Counted from the first letter of the stretch, positions 53,211-63,937 are shown. The stretch: 64,000 nt of DNA from Chloroflexota bacterium (GCA_014874485.1 JADBJK010000074.1:122644-186643), one strand, 5' to 3'. Translations and numbers: made by a program. Notes: generated by a model not told the origin, from the letters alone.

Positions 53211-54632
53211 ATGCCTGAAATCGCCATCAACCGAGACTGGTGCAAGGGGTGCTACATCTGCGTCAACGTGTGCCCCCGACATGTGCTTGAGATTGACCAG
53301 GAGTCGTTTGACCACGGGTTCCATCCCGTGGTGGTGGCGCGGCCCGAAGATTGCACCGTGTGCCGCCAGTGCGAACTCCTGTGCCCCGATTTGGCCATCT
53401 CCGTATCCGGTGAGGAGGCGGGGGGCGCGCCCGCAGGCGAATCGCACGCCGAGCCGCCGGCCCCGGCGCCGCGCCCGCTGCCCCAGGGCTGGGCCACAGT
53501 CCCGTCGCCCCTGCCCGCGGGCCGGTACTTCCTGCAGGGCGACGAGGCCTGCGCCGAGGGGGCCATCGCGGCGGGGTGCAACTACTACGCGGGCTACCCC
53601 ATCACGCCCGCCAGCGAGATCATGGAGCGCATCTGCGCGCGGTTTGCGGCGCTCCCCGGCAAGCACGTCTTCGTCCAGATGGAGGACGAGATCGCGTCCA
53701 TCGCGTCGTGCATCGGCGCGGCGTGGGCCGGCGCGAAGGCCATGACCGCCACCAGCGGCCCAGGCATCAGCCTCATGCTGGAGAACCTGGGCTACGCCAT
53801 CATCACCGAGACGCCGATGGTCATCGTGGACGTGCAGCGCGCCGGCCCCAGCACCGGCCAGGCCACCCGCCCCGGCCAGGGCGATTTCATGCAGGTCCGC
53901 TGGGGCGCACACGGCGACTACGAACTCATCGTCTTGTCGCCGTGGTCCGTCGCCGAGATGTATACGGAGACCATCCGCGCCTTCAACCTGGCCGAGCGGT
54001 TCCGCGTGCCGGTCATCCTGCTGGCCGACGAGGGCGTGGGACACCTGCGCGAGAACTTGACCATCCCGCCGGAGGTGCGCGTCTTCAACCGCATCGGCCC
54101 GTCGGACCGCGAGCCGCCCTTCGGGGGCAGGCCCGTCCCGCCCATGCCGGTCTTCGGCGAGGGGCACCGCCTGCTGGTTACCGGCTCCACCCACGACGAG
54201 TGGGGCTATCGCCGCACGTCCAGCGCCAAGGTCCAGGCCGAACTCACCGCGCGCCTGTGCACGAAGATCACCGACAGCCTGGACGAGATTGTGGAAAGCG
54301 AGACGTATCTCTGCGACGACGACCACCTTGACCTGCTGCTGGTGAGTTTTGGGTTCACGGCGCGGTCGGCGCTGGGCGCGGCCCGCATGGCCCGCGAGGT
54401 CGGGTATCGGGTCGGGCTGTTCCGCCCGCGCACCGTGTGGCCGTTCCCCGCCGAGGCGCTACGCGTCGTGGCCGCCAAGAGCGCCCGCGTCCTGGTGGCC
54501 GAGATGAACCGCGGGCAGATGCTGCGCGAAGTTCAGCGGGTGGTTCCCGACGCTCGCGGGTTCGGCAAGACCGACGGCGAGGTGATCGCCCCCGATGAAA
54601 TCTGGGACGCCGCGAAGGAGTGCCTGCGATGA
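53211..54632 (+). CDS. korA: 2-oxoacid:ferredoxin oxidoreductase, fused delta (ferredoxin) and alpha subunits
   Basis: A 473-residue protein. Residues 1-70 carry two ferredoxin motifs (CKGCYICVNVCP and CTVCRQCELLCP). After a Pro/Ala linker the alpha subunit begins with QGDEACAEGAIAAGCNYYAGYPITPASEI, the pyruvate/ketoisovalerate oxidoreductase signature. The family oxidatively decarboxylates 2-oxoglutarate, pyruvate or branched-chain 2-oxoacids to acyl-CoA and reduces ferredoxin. The fusion order fits KorDA/VorDA. The substrate is not determined. The gene overlaps korB by ATGA. Confidence 0.92.
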   Translation: MPEIAINRDWCKGCYICVNVCPRHVLEIDQESFDHGFHPVVVARPEDCTVCRQCELLCPDLAISVSGEEAGGAPAGESHAEPPAPAPRPLPQGWATVPSPLPAGRYFLQGDEACAEGAIAAGCNYYAGYPITPASEIMERICARFAALPGKHVFVQMEDEIASIASCIGAAWAGAKAMTATSGPGISLMLENLGYAIITETPMVIVDVQRAGPSTGQATRPGQGDFMQVRWGAHGDYELIVLSPWSVAEMYTETIRAFNLAERFRVPVILLADEGVGHLRENLTIPPEVRVFNRIGPSDREPPFGGRPVPPMPVFGEGHRLLVTGSTHDEWGYRRTSSAKVQAELTARLCTKITDSLDEIVESETYLCDDDHLDLLLVSFGFTARSALGAARMAREVGYRVGLFRPRTVWPFPAEALRVVAAKSARVLVAEMNRGQMLREVQRVVPDARGFGKTDGEVIAPDEIWDAAKECLR

Positions 54633-55402
54633 CCGCGAAGACGGCGACAACCGCTTCCATCCAGAAGTTCATACGGCCGGAGGTCTTCCCTTCCACCATG
54701 TGCCCCGGCTGCGGCCACGGGATTCTCATGGGCGCCATCCTGCGGGCCGTGGACGAACTGGGGCTGGACGTGCGGCGCATGTTGTTCGTGTCGGGCATCG
54801 GGTGCGCGGGGTGGATTCCCAGCCCCCACTTCGCCGCCGACACGCTCCACACGACCCACGGGCGACCTGTGGCCTTCGCCACCGGCGCGGCGCTGTTCAA
54901 CCCCGACCTGAACGTGGTCGTCATCGGCGGCGACGGCGACATCGCGGCCATCGGCGGCAACCACCTCATTCACGCCGCGCGCCGCAACCTGGACATGACG
55001 GTCATCTGCGCCAACAACCAAATCTACGGCATGACCGGCGGGCAGGTAACGCCCACCACCGACATCGGCACCATCACCGCCACCACGCCCCAGGGCAACG
55101 AGGAGCCGCCCTTTGACCTGTGCAAACTGGTGGAGGGGGCGGGGGCGTCGTTCGTGGCGCGGTATTCGGTATATCACATCCGCCCGCTCATCCGCACGCT
55201 GAAGGAGGCGCTCCAGCACAAGGGGTTCGCCTTCGTGGAAGTCCTCAGCCCGTGCCCCACCCAGTGGGGCCGCCGCAACCAATTCGCCGACCCCGTGGCC
55301 CTGCTGGAGCGGTACAAGACCCTCTGCGTCCCCAAGGACCGCGCCGAGAAGATGTCGCCGGAGGAGTTGGCGGGGAAGGTGGTGGTGGGGAGGTTTCGGT
55401 AG
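54629..55402 (+). CDS. korB: 2-oxoacid:ferredoxin oxidoreductase beta subunit
   Basis: A 257-residue thiamine-diphosphate-binding subunit with CPGCGHGI at about residues 25-32, GGDGDIAAIGGNH (metal/TPP binding) and CANNQIYGMTGGQ. It is translationally coupled to korA. No gamma-subunit gene follows (the next gene is on the other strand), so the complex is either a two-protein type or uses a gamma subunit encoded elsewhere. GC content and spacing suggest co-transcription from the Etf promoter or within the repeat array. Confidence 0.94.
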   Translation: MTAKTATTASIQKFIRPEVFPSTMCPGCGHGILMGAILRAVDELGLDVRRMLFVSGIGCAGWIPSPHFAADTLHTTHGRPVAFATGAALFNPDLNVVVIGGDGDIAAIGGNHLIHAARRNLDMTVICANNQIYGMTGGQVTPTTDIGTITATTPQGNEEPPFDLCKLVEGAGASFVARYSVYHIRPLIRTLKEALQHKGFAFVEVLSPCPTQWGRRNQFADPVALLERYKTLCVPKDRAEKMSPEELAGKVVVGRFR

Positions 55403-55407
55403 CGGGC

Positions 55408-57114
55408 CTACCGCCTTCGCCGTGCCACCCGTACCAGGCCCGCGACCGCCAGCACCACCACCGCCACAAACGCCCCCAGCGGCACGTAGGGGAACATGGG
55501 CGCGGGCGCGGCGCGCACCACAAACGCATCAATGCCGCACCGCATGCCCGCAGCAGCCGGGTTGGCATGCTCGGCCACGGTGAACGTCAGCGAATGGTTG
55601 GCCGCGCCGCTCGTCGTCGCGACGGGAACTTCTATCCACACGTCGCTCGGGCTGTATAGGTCCACGTATGACCGCCCCTGCTCGTCCACGGCAAGCCCGG
55701 GCACGTTGCGCCCGTCCAGCGCCACCAGCAGCCGCCCCGCGTAGGGCGATTTGTGCGCCACCAGGTTGACAATCTGGCCGGTGAACGAGAAGGTGAGCGA
55801 CGCGCCGGCCTGCGACGCCTCCAGGTAGCCGCCCCCGCTCACCTGCGGCGCGAGGATGCGCTCCCACCCATCCGAATGCGTTACGGTGGGGCTGGTCTCC
55901 TCGTGGGTGCCCGGCCCGGCCGGTGGTATGGCGGTCGCAACTTCCTTGATGGCGTAGTACAGGCGGCGCGGGGTGAAGTCGGGGTCCACCATGCGGAAGT
56001 AGTAGGCCGCCTCGTCCGCCGGGTACTGCCCCACCTGGCGGAAGTACCAGATGCAGAAGACGCCCGCCCACGGCCACTGCTGCCGCGCCATCTCAATCCC
56101 GCGCACCGTGTACTGCGCCTGCGTCTCCTCATCCACGCGCCCCCAGATGAGCGCGCCCTGGGGGAACGACTCCGGCGCGGCGTTCCAGCCGTACTCGTTG
56201 AACCACACGGCTTTCTGACCATCGCCGTACTTCTCCATGATCTGCCGCAGGAGCACGGCGCGGGAGAAGTTGAGTTTGTTCGGGTCGGGTGGATCCTCCG
56301 GCGGCAGGCTCATCCCGAAGGCGTTGGCCGAGAGGATGTCAAAGTAGTCCTTCGCCCCGGCCTTGTACATCTCCTCCAGAAACTGAAGGTCGCTCATGGA
56401 GCGCCACTTGCCGGGCTCCGGGTGCGGCTCGCCCAGGGTGATGGCCAGCGGCGCGCTGAGGACCACGATGTTCGGATCGGCCTCCTTCGCCCGCAGGTAG
56501 GCGATCTTCAGCAGTTCCACGTAGGCCGCCGGGTCCACCGGCCGCTCGCCCCATTCGGGGTAGATATTCGGCTCGTTCCAAATCTGGATGTAGTGGATGC
56601 GGCCCTTGAAGTGGCGGACGAACTCGTACACGAAGTTGCCGTAGTCGGCGAAGTTGTCGGGCGGGCGCTCCTTGTGGGTGTTGTCCTGGCGCGTCCAGTC
56701 CGGCGGGCGGTCCAGGCGGGCGATGACCTCCATCCCGTACTGGCGGAACAGGTCCACGATCTGGTCGTACTTGCCCCAACTGCTCTCGCCGGTGGCGGGG
56801 ATGCGGAAATCGCCCTTGCGCGGCTCAATTTCTTCCCAGGCGAACTGCTGCTTGGCCCAGTGGATGCCGGCGGCGGCTGCCATCTGGACGGTCTTCTCGC
56901 GCTTCCACAGTTCCACCTCGCGGGCGAGGAAGAAGTTGGCGCCGTAGGGGTTCACGTCGGTGTTGTGAACCTCGCGCGGCGGCGTCGGCTGCACGCCGGA
57001 CGAGTGCAGGGCCTGGCTGTACTCGTCCAGGGTGCGGCCCACGCCCGCCAGCGCGCCCAGGAGCACGGCCACCAGCAGCGCTATCGTGAGAATCTTCCGG
57101 CCGGGGAAGCGCAA
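55408..57114 (-). CDS. Membrane-anchored clan GH-A glycoside hydrolase
   Basis: A 568-residue exported protein with an N-terminal membrane segment (about residues 7-27) and a C-terminal helix followed by RRRR. The TIM-barrel domain has the acid/base glutamate in QIWNEPN and a probable nucleophile in WFNEYGWN, typical of clan GH-A (GH5/GH39-like). A beta-sandwich of about 150 residues follows (SGGGYLEASQAGASLTFSFTG). The substrate is unknown. I start at the TTG at 57114, 5 nt after GGAGG, because the longer frame would begin in the -35 box of its own promoter. Confidence 0.82.
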   Translation of the reverse strand: MRFPGRKILTIALLVAVLLGALAGVGRTLDEYSQALHSSGVQPTPPREVHNTDVNPYGANFFLAREVELWKREKTVQMAAAAGIHWAKQQFAWEEIEPRKGDFRIPATGESSWGKYDQIVDLFRQYGMEVIARLDRPPDWTRQDNTHKERPPDNFADYGNFVYEFVRHFKGRIHYIQIWNEPNIYPEWGERPVDPAAYVELLKIAYLRAKEADPNIVVLSAPLAITLGEPHPEPGKWRSMSDLQFLEEMYKAGAKDYFDILSANAFGMSLPPEDPPDPNKLNFSRAVLLRQIMEKYGDGQKAVWFNEYGWNAAPESFPQGALIWGRVDEETQAQYTVRGIEMARQQWPWAGVFCIWYFRQVGQYPADEAAYYFRMVDPDFTPRRLYYAIKEVATAIPPAGPGTHEETSPTVTHSDGWERILAPQVSGGGYLEASQAGASLTFSFTGQIVNLVAHKSPYAGRLLVALDGRNVPGLAVDEQGRSYVDLYSPSDVWIEVPVATTSGAANHSLTFTVAEHANPAAAGMRCGIDAFVVRAAPAPMFPYVPLGAFVAVVVLAVAGLVRVARRRR

Positions 57115-57148
57115 TCCTACCTCCAGCGAATCGGTCAGCGTGTGGCGG

Positions 57149-57199
57149 ATTATACCGCTCGCTTCCTGCTTTGTCAACGGCTGTCCTTGCCGCTATAAT
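57149..57199. promoter_or_regulatory. Overlapping divergent promoters sharing one -35 box
   Basis: The minus-strand promoter is TTGACA (57177-57172), 17 nt, TATAAT (57154-57149). The plus-strand promoter is TTGTCA (57171-57176), 17 nt, TATAAT (57194-57199). The two -35 hexamers occupy the same seven bases, so polymerase cannot bind both at once. Confidence 0.75.
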
Positions 57200-57212
57200 C
57201 CAAGGCGGGGAT

Positions 57213-57379
57213 TTCACCGCAGCGACGCGGAGGTCGCAGAGGGCTTCGCGTTTTCTCTCTGCGCACGCTGCGACTCCGCGGTGAACAATCTCGCAGGGCG
57301 GGGATTTCACCGCAGAGACGCGGAGACCGCAGAGGTTTACCTCAAAATTCTCTGCGCCCTCTGCGTTCTCTGCGGTGAA
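57213..57379. repeat. Two CACCGCAG...CTGCGGTGAA hairpin repeats in a leader
   Basis: Copies at 57213-57285 and 57305-57379, each preceded by GGCGGGGATT, lie between the plus-strand promoter and the start at 57420. Each can form a hairpin in the mRNA leader. No gene is present in this 305-nt gap. Confidence 0.8.
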
Positions 57380-57419
57380 CATACCGTCGTTGCGGGCGAA
57401 GCAGGCTGGGACGGGTCCG

Positions 57420-60023
57420 ATGGAAATCATCGCAACGCACGAGAACACGGATTTTGACGCGCTGGCGTCGCTGTTGGCGGCGTCCAAACTGTACCCGCAC
57501 GCCACGCCCGTCCTCCCGCGTCGGCTGAACCGCAACGTGCAGGACTTCGTTACGCTGTACTGGGAGCAACTCCCGTTCTGGCACGCCGAGGATTTGCCTC
57601 GGAAGCCCATCACGCGCCTCATCCTCGTGGACACCCAGACGATTCCCACGCTCAAGGGCATGGGCAAGAATACGCGCGTGGAGATCATAGACCATCACCC
57701 GCGCAGCGCCGACCTGCGCGAGGACGTTGCCTTCTCGTCCGCCGAGACGGGCGCGACGACCACCCTGCTGGTGGAGCAAATCTCGCAGGCGCTGGTGCCC
57801 ATCTCGCCCATTGAGGCCACGCTGCTCCTGCTCGGTATCTACGAGGACACCGGCTCGCTCAGTTACCTGACGACGACGGCCCGCGACGCCAGGGCGGCTG
57901 CGTGGCTCTTGGACCGCCACGCGAACCTGGAGGTGGTCAACCGCTACCTGCGCTATCCCCTCACCGAGCGACAGCGCGCCCTCTACGACCAACTGGTGCA
58001 GAACAGCGAAATCTTTGAGTTCAGCGGGCAGGTGGTAGCCATCGCCACCGCCACCGTGCCGGAGTACGTGGAGGAAATCTCCACGCTGGCCCACAAGTTG
58101 CGGGACCTGCTGGACCCCGATGCGTTGTTCGTCATCGTGCAGATGGACGAGCACGTGCAGATCGTGGCGCGCAGTACGTCCGACGCGGTCAACGTGGCCG
58201 AAGCGACGGCGTTCTTCGGCGGGGGCGGGCACAGCCGGGCCGCTGCGGCGCTGGTGCGCGGGCGGACTGTGGCGGAGGTCAAGGACGCGCTGGTGGCCTA
58301 CTTGAAGGAGCGCGTGATGCCCGCCGTTACCGTGGGCGAGATCATGTCCTACGGCGTTCACACGGTCAGCCCCGACACGACCATCGCCGAGGCCGCCGAC
58401 CTCATGACGCGCTACGGCCACGAGGGCTTCCCGGTGGTGGAGCGCGGCAAGGTCATCGGCATCCTCACGCGCCGCGAGGTGGACCGGGCGCTGCACCACA
58501 AACTCGGCGGCGCGCCCGTGCGCCTGTACATGGTGGCGGGCGACGTAACCGTGTCGCCGACCGACCCCGTGGAGAAACTGCGCCAGGTGATGGTGGAGCA
58601 TCGCGTGGGCCAGGTGCCGGTGGTGCGCGACGGCGAGGTCATCGGCATCGTAACCCGCACGGACTTGCTGAAACTGTGGGCCGTGCCCCCCAACCCTCGC
58701 CGGGCGGAGATCGCCGCCAAACTCGCCGAGTCGCTGCCCCCGTCGCTGCTGCGGCTCATCCAGGAGGTGGGGCGCGAGGCCGACGAGATGCAGGCATCGG
58801 CCTATCTGGTGGGCGGGTTCGTGCGCGACCTGCTCCTCGGCATTCCCAACTTTGACATAGACTTCGTGGTGGAGGGCGACGCCATCCGCCTGGCGCGCAG
58901 GCTGGCACGGCGCATCGGCGGCAAGATGCGCGTCCATACCCAGTTCAAGACGGCCAACTGGCTCCTGGAGGGCGTCTCCAACGGCACGCCGGAGTTCCCG
59001 GGCAACATTGACTTCGTAACCGCGCGCACCGAGTTCTACGAAGAGCCGACGGTGCTCCCCAAGGTGGAGCGCAGTTCCATCAAGTTGGATTTGCACCGTC
59101 GGGACTTCACCATCAACACCCTTGCCATCCGCGTGGACCCGGAGCACTTCGGCGAACTGCTGGATTTCTACGGCGGCGAGGCGGACCTGAACCACAAGAT
59201 CATTCGCGTTTTGCACAGCCTGAGTTTTGTGGAGGACCCGACGCGGATGCTGCGGGCCGCCCGCTTTGAGACGCGCATGGGCTTCCACATGGAGCCGCGC
59301 ACCGAGGAGTTGCTGCGCAACGCGGTGGATTTGCTGGACAAGGTCTCCGGGCCGCGCATTCTCCACGAGTTGCTCCTGATTCTGGAGGAGCAAGCGCCCG
59401 AGGCCATCCTGTGCCGCCTGGAGGAGTTGGGCATCCTGCGCCACATCTCGCCCAGCCTGGTCTGCGACGCCTGGCTCCAGGAGCGATTCCGCCGCCTGCG
59501 CGAACAGACGCCGCCCTGGGGCGAGAAGCCCGTGGGCGATGGGCTGCGCGACGCCTACCTGGCGCTGCTCGCGGCCCGCCTGCCCGATCGCGAACTGGCT
59601 GCTTTCGCGGAGCGGTTCCGGCTGCGCCGCCAACTGGCCGACCTGCTCACGGCGACGGCGCAGTTGCTGGCGAACGAGCGGCAACTCGCCCGCCGCGCGA
59701 TGCGGCCCAGCGAAGTCTGCCGCATCCTGGACGCCGCGCCCCTGGACGCCGTGAAGTTGCTGTGGTACGCCGCCTCGGCCGAGGCCGTGCAGGAGCGGGT
59801 GGCCGACTACGTCCTGCGCCTTCGCCATGTGCGCCCCGAGATCACCGGCCACGACCTCAAGGCCATGGGGCTGTCGCCGGGGCCGCTGTACAAGAACATC
59901 CTGGCGGCGGTGCTGGCGGCCCGTCTGGACGGCGAGGTGAGCACCCGCGAGGAGGAGAAGGCGCTGGTGCAGCGCATCCTGGCCGAGGGGCGCGAGTTGC
60001 CCGCTGCCTGGCCGCGCCGATAG
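57420..60023 (+). CDS. DHH phosphoesterase - CBS pair - tRNA nucleotidyltransferase/poly(A) polymerase fusion
   Basis: An 867-residue fusion. Residues 1-310 are a DHH/DHHA1 phosphoesterase (HENTDFDALAS, DHHP, GIYEDTGSL, FFGGGGHSRAAAA). Two CBS domains follow at about 312-435. The rest is a class II nucleotidyltransferase with VGGFVRDLLLGIPNFDIDFVV and the RRDFTINTLA and ED-PTRMLRAARF motifs. This layout is known from several thermophilic and anaerobic bacteria, where the nucleotidyltransferase adds A or CCA to tRNA 3' ends. The CBS domains may sense adenine nucleotides. The ribosome-binding site is weak. Confidence 0.92.
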   Translation: MEIIATHENTDFDALASLLAASKLYPHATPVLPRRLNRNVQDFVTLYWEQLPFWHAEDLPRKPITRLILVDTQTIPTLKGMGKNTRVEIIDHHPRSADLREDVAFSSAETGATTTLLVEQISQALVPISPIEATLLLLGIYEDTGSLSYLTTTARDARAAAWLLDRHANLEVVNRYLRYPLTERQRALYDQLVQNSEIFEFSGQVVAIATATVPEYVEEISTLAHKLRDLLDPDALFVIVQMDEHVQIVARSTSDAVNVAEATAFFGGGGHSRAAAALVRGRTVAEVKDALVAYLKERVMPAVTVGEIMSYGVHTVSPDTTIAEAADLMTRYGHEGFPVVERGKVIGILTRREVDRALHHKLGGAPVRLYMVAGDVTVSPTDPVEKLRQVMVEHRVGQVPVVRDGEVIGIVTRTDLLKLWAVPPNPRRAEIAAKLAESLPPSLLRLIQEVGREADEMQASAYLVGGFVRDLLLGIPNFDIDFVVEGDAIRLARRLARRIGGKMRVHTQFKTANWLLEGVSNGTPEFPGNIDFVTARTEFYEEPTVLPKVERSSIKLDLHRRDFTINTLAIRVDPEHFGELLDFYGGEADLNHKIIRVLHSLSFVEDPTRMLRAARFETRMGFHMEPRTEELLRNAVDLLDKVSGPRILHELLLILEEQAPEAILCRLEELGILRHISPSLVCDAWLQERFRRLREQTPPWGEKPVGDGLRDAYLALLAARLPDRELAAFAERFRLRRQLADLLTATAQLLANERQLARRAMRPSEVCRILDAAPLDAVKLLWYAASAEAVQERVADYVLRLRHVRPEITGHDLKAMGLSPGPLYKNILAAVLAARLDGEVSTREEEKALVQRILAEGRELPAAWPRR

Positions 60024-60051
60024 GGCGGCATCCCGCATTCGGAGAGACGCC

Positions 60052-60366
60052 ATGAAGCCGATGGTTGCATTCGTTACTGCCGCGAGCACCGACGAAGCCA
60101 CGCGCATCGCCCAAGCCCTCGTGGAGAAGCGCCTGGCGGCGTGCGTGAACATCGTCGCGCCCGTCGTCTCGGTGTACCGATGGGAGGGGCGGGTGCAGCA
60201 GGACGCCGAGGTGTTGCTGGTCATCAAGACCACCGACGCGCGCCTGCCCGACCTCATCCAGCGCGTCAAGGCGCTGCATTCGTACCAGGTGCCCGAAGTC
60301 ATCGCCCTTCCCATCGCGGACGGCAGCCCCGACTACCTTCGGTGGCTTCTGGACGAGACGCAATAG
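60052..60366 (+). CDS. cutA: Divalent-cation tolerance protein CutA
   Basis: A 104-residue protein of the trimeric PII-like CutA fold: FVTAASTDEATRIAQALVEKRLAACVNI, SVYRWEGRVQQDAEVLLVIKT and HSYQVPEVIALPI. The Cys in AACVN and the C-terminal YLRWL are typical. Linked historically to copper tolerance, its true role is unclear. It follows the fusion gene by 28 nt and may share its transcript. Confidence 0.95.
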   Translation: MKPMVAFVTAASTDEATRIAQALVEKRLAACVNIVAPVVSVYRWEGRVQQDAEVLLVIKTTDARLPDLIQRVKALHSYQVPEVIALPIADGSPDYLRWLLDETQ

Positions 60367-60416
60367 GCGCTCGTGGGCGCTGAACCAAACTACCCCACAC
60401 GAGGAGACCCAATCGC

Positions 60417-61379
60417 ATGAAGCCGCACATGGCAGAAGACGGTGGCAAGAAGCGCGTCCTGGTAACGGGGGGAGCGGGGTTCATCGGCTCCCACGTGGTG
60501 GACCTGCTGCTGGAGCAAGGGCACCGCGTGGCCGTCGTGGACAACCTGAGCACGGGCCACCGCGAGAACGTGAACCCGCAGGCCGAGTTCTTCCTGGCCG
60601 ACGTCGGCTCGCCCGACCTGGCGGCGGTATTGGATGCCGTGCGCCCGCAGGCGGTGGTGCATCTGGCCGCGCAGGCGTCGGTTTCCGTCTCCGTGGCCGA
60701 CCCCGTCCGCGACGCCACCGCCAACATCCTGGGCTCCGTGAACCTGCTCCAGCAGTGCGTGCGGACAGCCGTGGAGAAGTTCGTGTACGTCTCCACGGGC
60801 GGGGCGCTGTACGGCGAGCCGCAGTACCTGCCGTGCGACGAGAATCACCCCATCAACCCGCTGTCGCCCTACGGCGTGAGCAAGCACACGGTGGAGCACT
60901 ACCTCTACTTCTACCGGCAGGTGCACGGTCTTGCCTACACGGTGCTCCGCCTGGCCAATGTGTACGGCCCCCGGCAGGACCCCTTCGGCGAGGCGGGTGT
61001 CGTCGCCATCTTCACCCAGCGGATGCTGGACGGCGAGCAGGTGGTCATCTACGGCAGCGGCGAGCAGGAGCGGGATTTCGTGTTCGTGATGGATTGCGCC
61101 CGCGCGGCGGTGCTGGCGCTATCGCGCGGCGACGGCGAAGCGTACAACATCGGCTGCGGGCGGGGGACGACGGTCAACGCGCTGTTCGCCATGATGAAGT
61201 CGCTCACGGGTTATGCACGCGAGCCGCGCTACGACCCGCCCCGCCCGGGCGACGTGTTCCGCAGTTTCCTCAACGCCGACAAGGCCCGCCGCGAACTGGG
61301 GTGGAAGCCGTCGGTCTCGCTGGAGGAGGGGCTGCGCCAGACGATTGACCACTTCCGGCAGGGGAGCAAGCCGCGCTAG
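60417..61379 (+). CDS. NAD-dependent sugar-nucleotide epimerase/dehydratase (GalE-like)
   Basis: A 320-residue extended SDR with GGAGFIGSHV (about residues 18-27), the STGGALYGEP region, and YGVSK supplying the catalytic Tyr and Lys. FVFVMDCARA and YNIGCGRGTTVNALF follow in the C-terminal half. It most resembles UDP-glucose/UDP-N-acetylglucosamine 4-epimerases, but the exact sugar cannot be told. GAGGAG lies upstream of the ATG. The next 350 bp are repeats. Confidence 0.88.
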   Translation: MKPHMAEDGGKKRVLVTGGAGFIGSHVVDLLLEQGHRVAVVDNLSTGHRENVNPQAEFFLADVGSPDLAAVLDAVRPQAVVHLAAQASVSVSVADPVRDATANILGSVNLLQQCVRTAVEKFVYVSTGGALYGEPQYLPCDENHPINPLSPYGVSKHTVEHYLYFYRQVHGLAYTVLRLANVYGPRQDPFGEAGVVAIFTQRMLDGEQVVIYGSGEQERDFVFVMDCARAAVLALSRGDGEAYNIGCGRGTTVNALFAMMKSLTGYAREPRYDPPRPGDVFRSFLNADKARRELGWKPSVSLEEGLRQTIDHFRQGSKPR

Positions 61380-61435
61380 GGGACGTTGACGCACGTGCGG
61401 CATGATTCCAGAGGTGCATGGCACGGCGTCCACAG

Positions 61436-61720
61436 TAATCCTGAGCGGTGGAGCGCCGAAGGGTCTCGTTATCCGATGCGGATTGCTTCGGGCGCTCCGT
61501 GCCCGCGCAATGACGCCCTGGGCCTGTCATTGCGAGCGAAGCGAAGCAATCTCCTGCTCCGGGGATTGCTTCGGGCGCTCCGTGCCCTGGCAATGACAAC
61601 CCAGGTCTGTCATTGCGAGCGAAGCGAAGCATCTCGGTTGCCGAGATTCTTCGGCGATTCGCGCCTCAGAATGACAGTCTAGCGAGATTGCTTCGTCGCT
61701 GCGCTCCTCGCAATGACAAC
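61436..61720. repeat. Palindromic repeat cluster between the epimerase gene and pyrG
   Basis: Several CATTGCGAGCGAAGCGAAGC units and their inverses occur with GAGATTCTTCGGCG-type arms, forming hairpins such as the one from GTCATTGCGAGC (61527) to GCAATGAC (61593-61600). There is no gene in the 352-bp gap between these convergent genes. Confidence 0.8.
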
Positions 61721-61731
61721 GTGGCCTGGCC

Positions 61732-63366
<1,635 letters not shown>

Positions 63367-63449
63367 CTACGCACAAAGAGCGGGGAGCCCAACCCGATCG
63401 GTCGGGACTCCCCACCCGTATTCACTCCGAGAACAGAAAGGGCGCTTGG

Positions 63450-63821
63450 CTACAGCAGTTTGGCCAGGTCTTCCGCGGCGCGGCGCATGTCCAGGAAGAT
63501 GAGTCCCAGTTTGGCGTCCTTGCGCGCCAGCACGGTGAGCACGGCATCCTCGCCGACTGCCGACAGGAAGACGTAGCCCTGCGCGCCGCGAATGTAAACC
63601 TGCTCCAGCAAGCCCCGACCCAACTCGCTTGCGATTCGCTCGCCCAGGGATAGCATGGCTGCCGACATTGCGGACACCCTGTCCTCTTCCACGTCTGCGG
63701 GCAGTGCGGAGGCCATGATAAGCCCGTCCACGCTCACGACGGCGGAAGCCTCAATATCGGGCGTGCTAGCCTGGAGGTCTCTGAGCCGACTGACCATCAA
63801 TTCGGTGCGCGATCTGGTCAT
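63450..63821 (-). CDS. Roadblock/LC7-domain protein
   Basis: A 123-residue protein of the roadblock/LC7 fold: a first helix, then EASAVVSVDGLIMASALP, a helix with AAMLSLGERIASELG, QVYIRGAQGYVFLSAVGEDAVLTVLA and a final helix. Such proteins act as MglB-like regulators of Ras-like GTPases or as membrane-associated signalling scaffolds. No mglA-like GTPase is in view, though the window ends close by. AAGGAG lies 10 nt upstream of the ATG at 63821. Confidence 0.88.
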   Translation of the reverse strand: MTRSRTELMVSRLRDLQASTPDIEASAVVSVDGLIMASALPADVEEDRVSAMSAAMLSLGERIASELGRGLLEQVYIRGAQGYVFLSAVGEDAVLTVLARKDAKLGLIFLDMRRAAEDLAKLL

Positions 63822-63884
63822 GGTGTTTGCACTCCTTTCCACACTGTGGTCAGCGATGGGCTACCCGCTGCAAAGGTCTCTTAC

Positions 63885-63913
63885 ATAATATCATAACTCG
63901 CGCGCGGTGTCAA
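63885..63913 (-). promoter_or_regulatory. Promoter of the roadblock gene
   Basis: On the minus strand a consensus TTGACA (63913-63908), a 17-nt spacer and TATTAT (63890-63885) lie about 65 nt upstream of the start at 63821. Confidence 0.65.
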
Positions 63914-63937
63914 TGATTCGCACCAGGGCAATTGCAT

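Noticed and set aside
57115..57177. A longer N-terminus for the glycoside hydrolase starting at a TTG at 57177
   Set aside because: That TTG is the first three bases of the -35 box, so it would lie upstream of the transcript.
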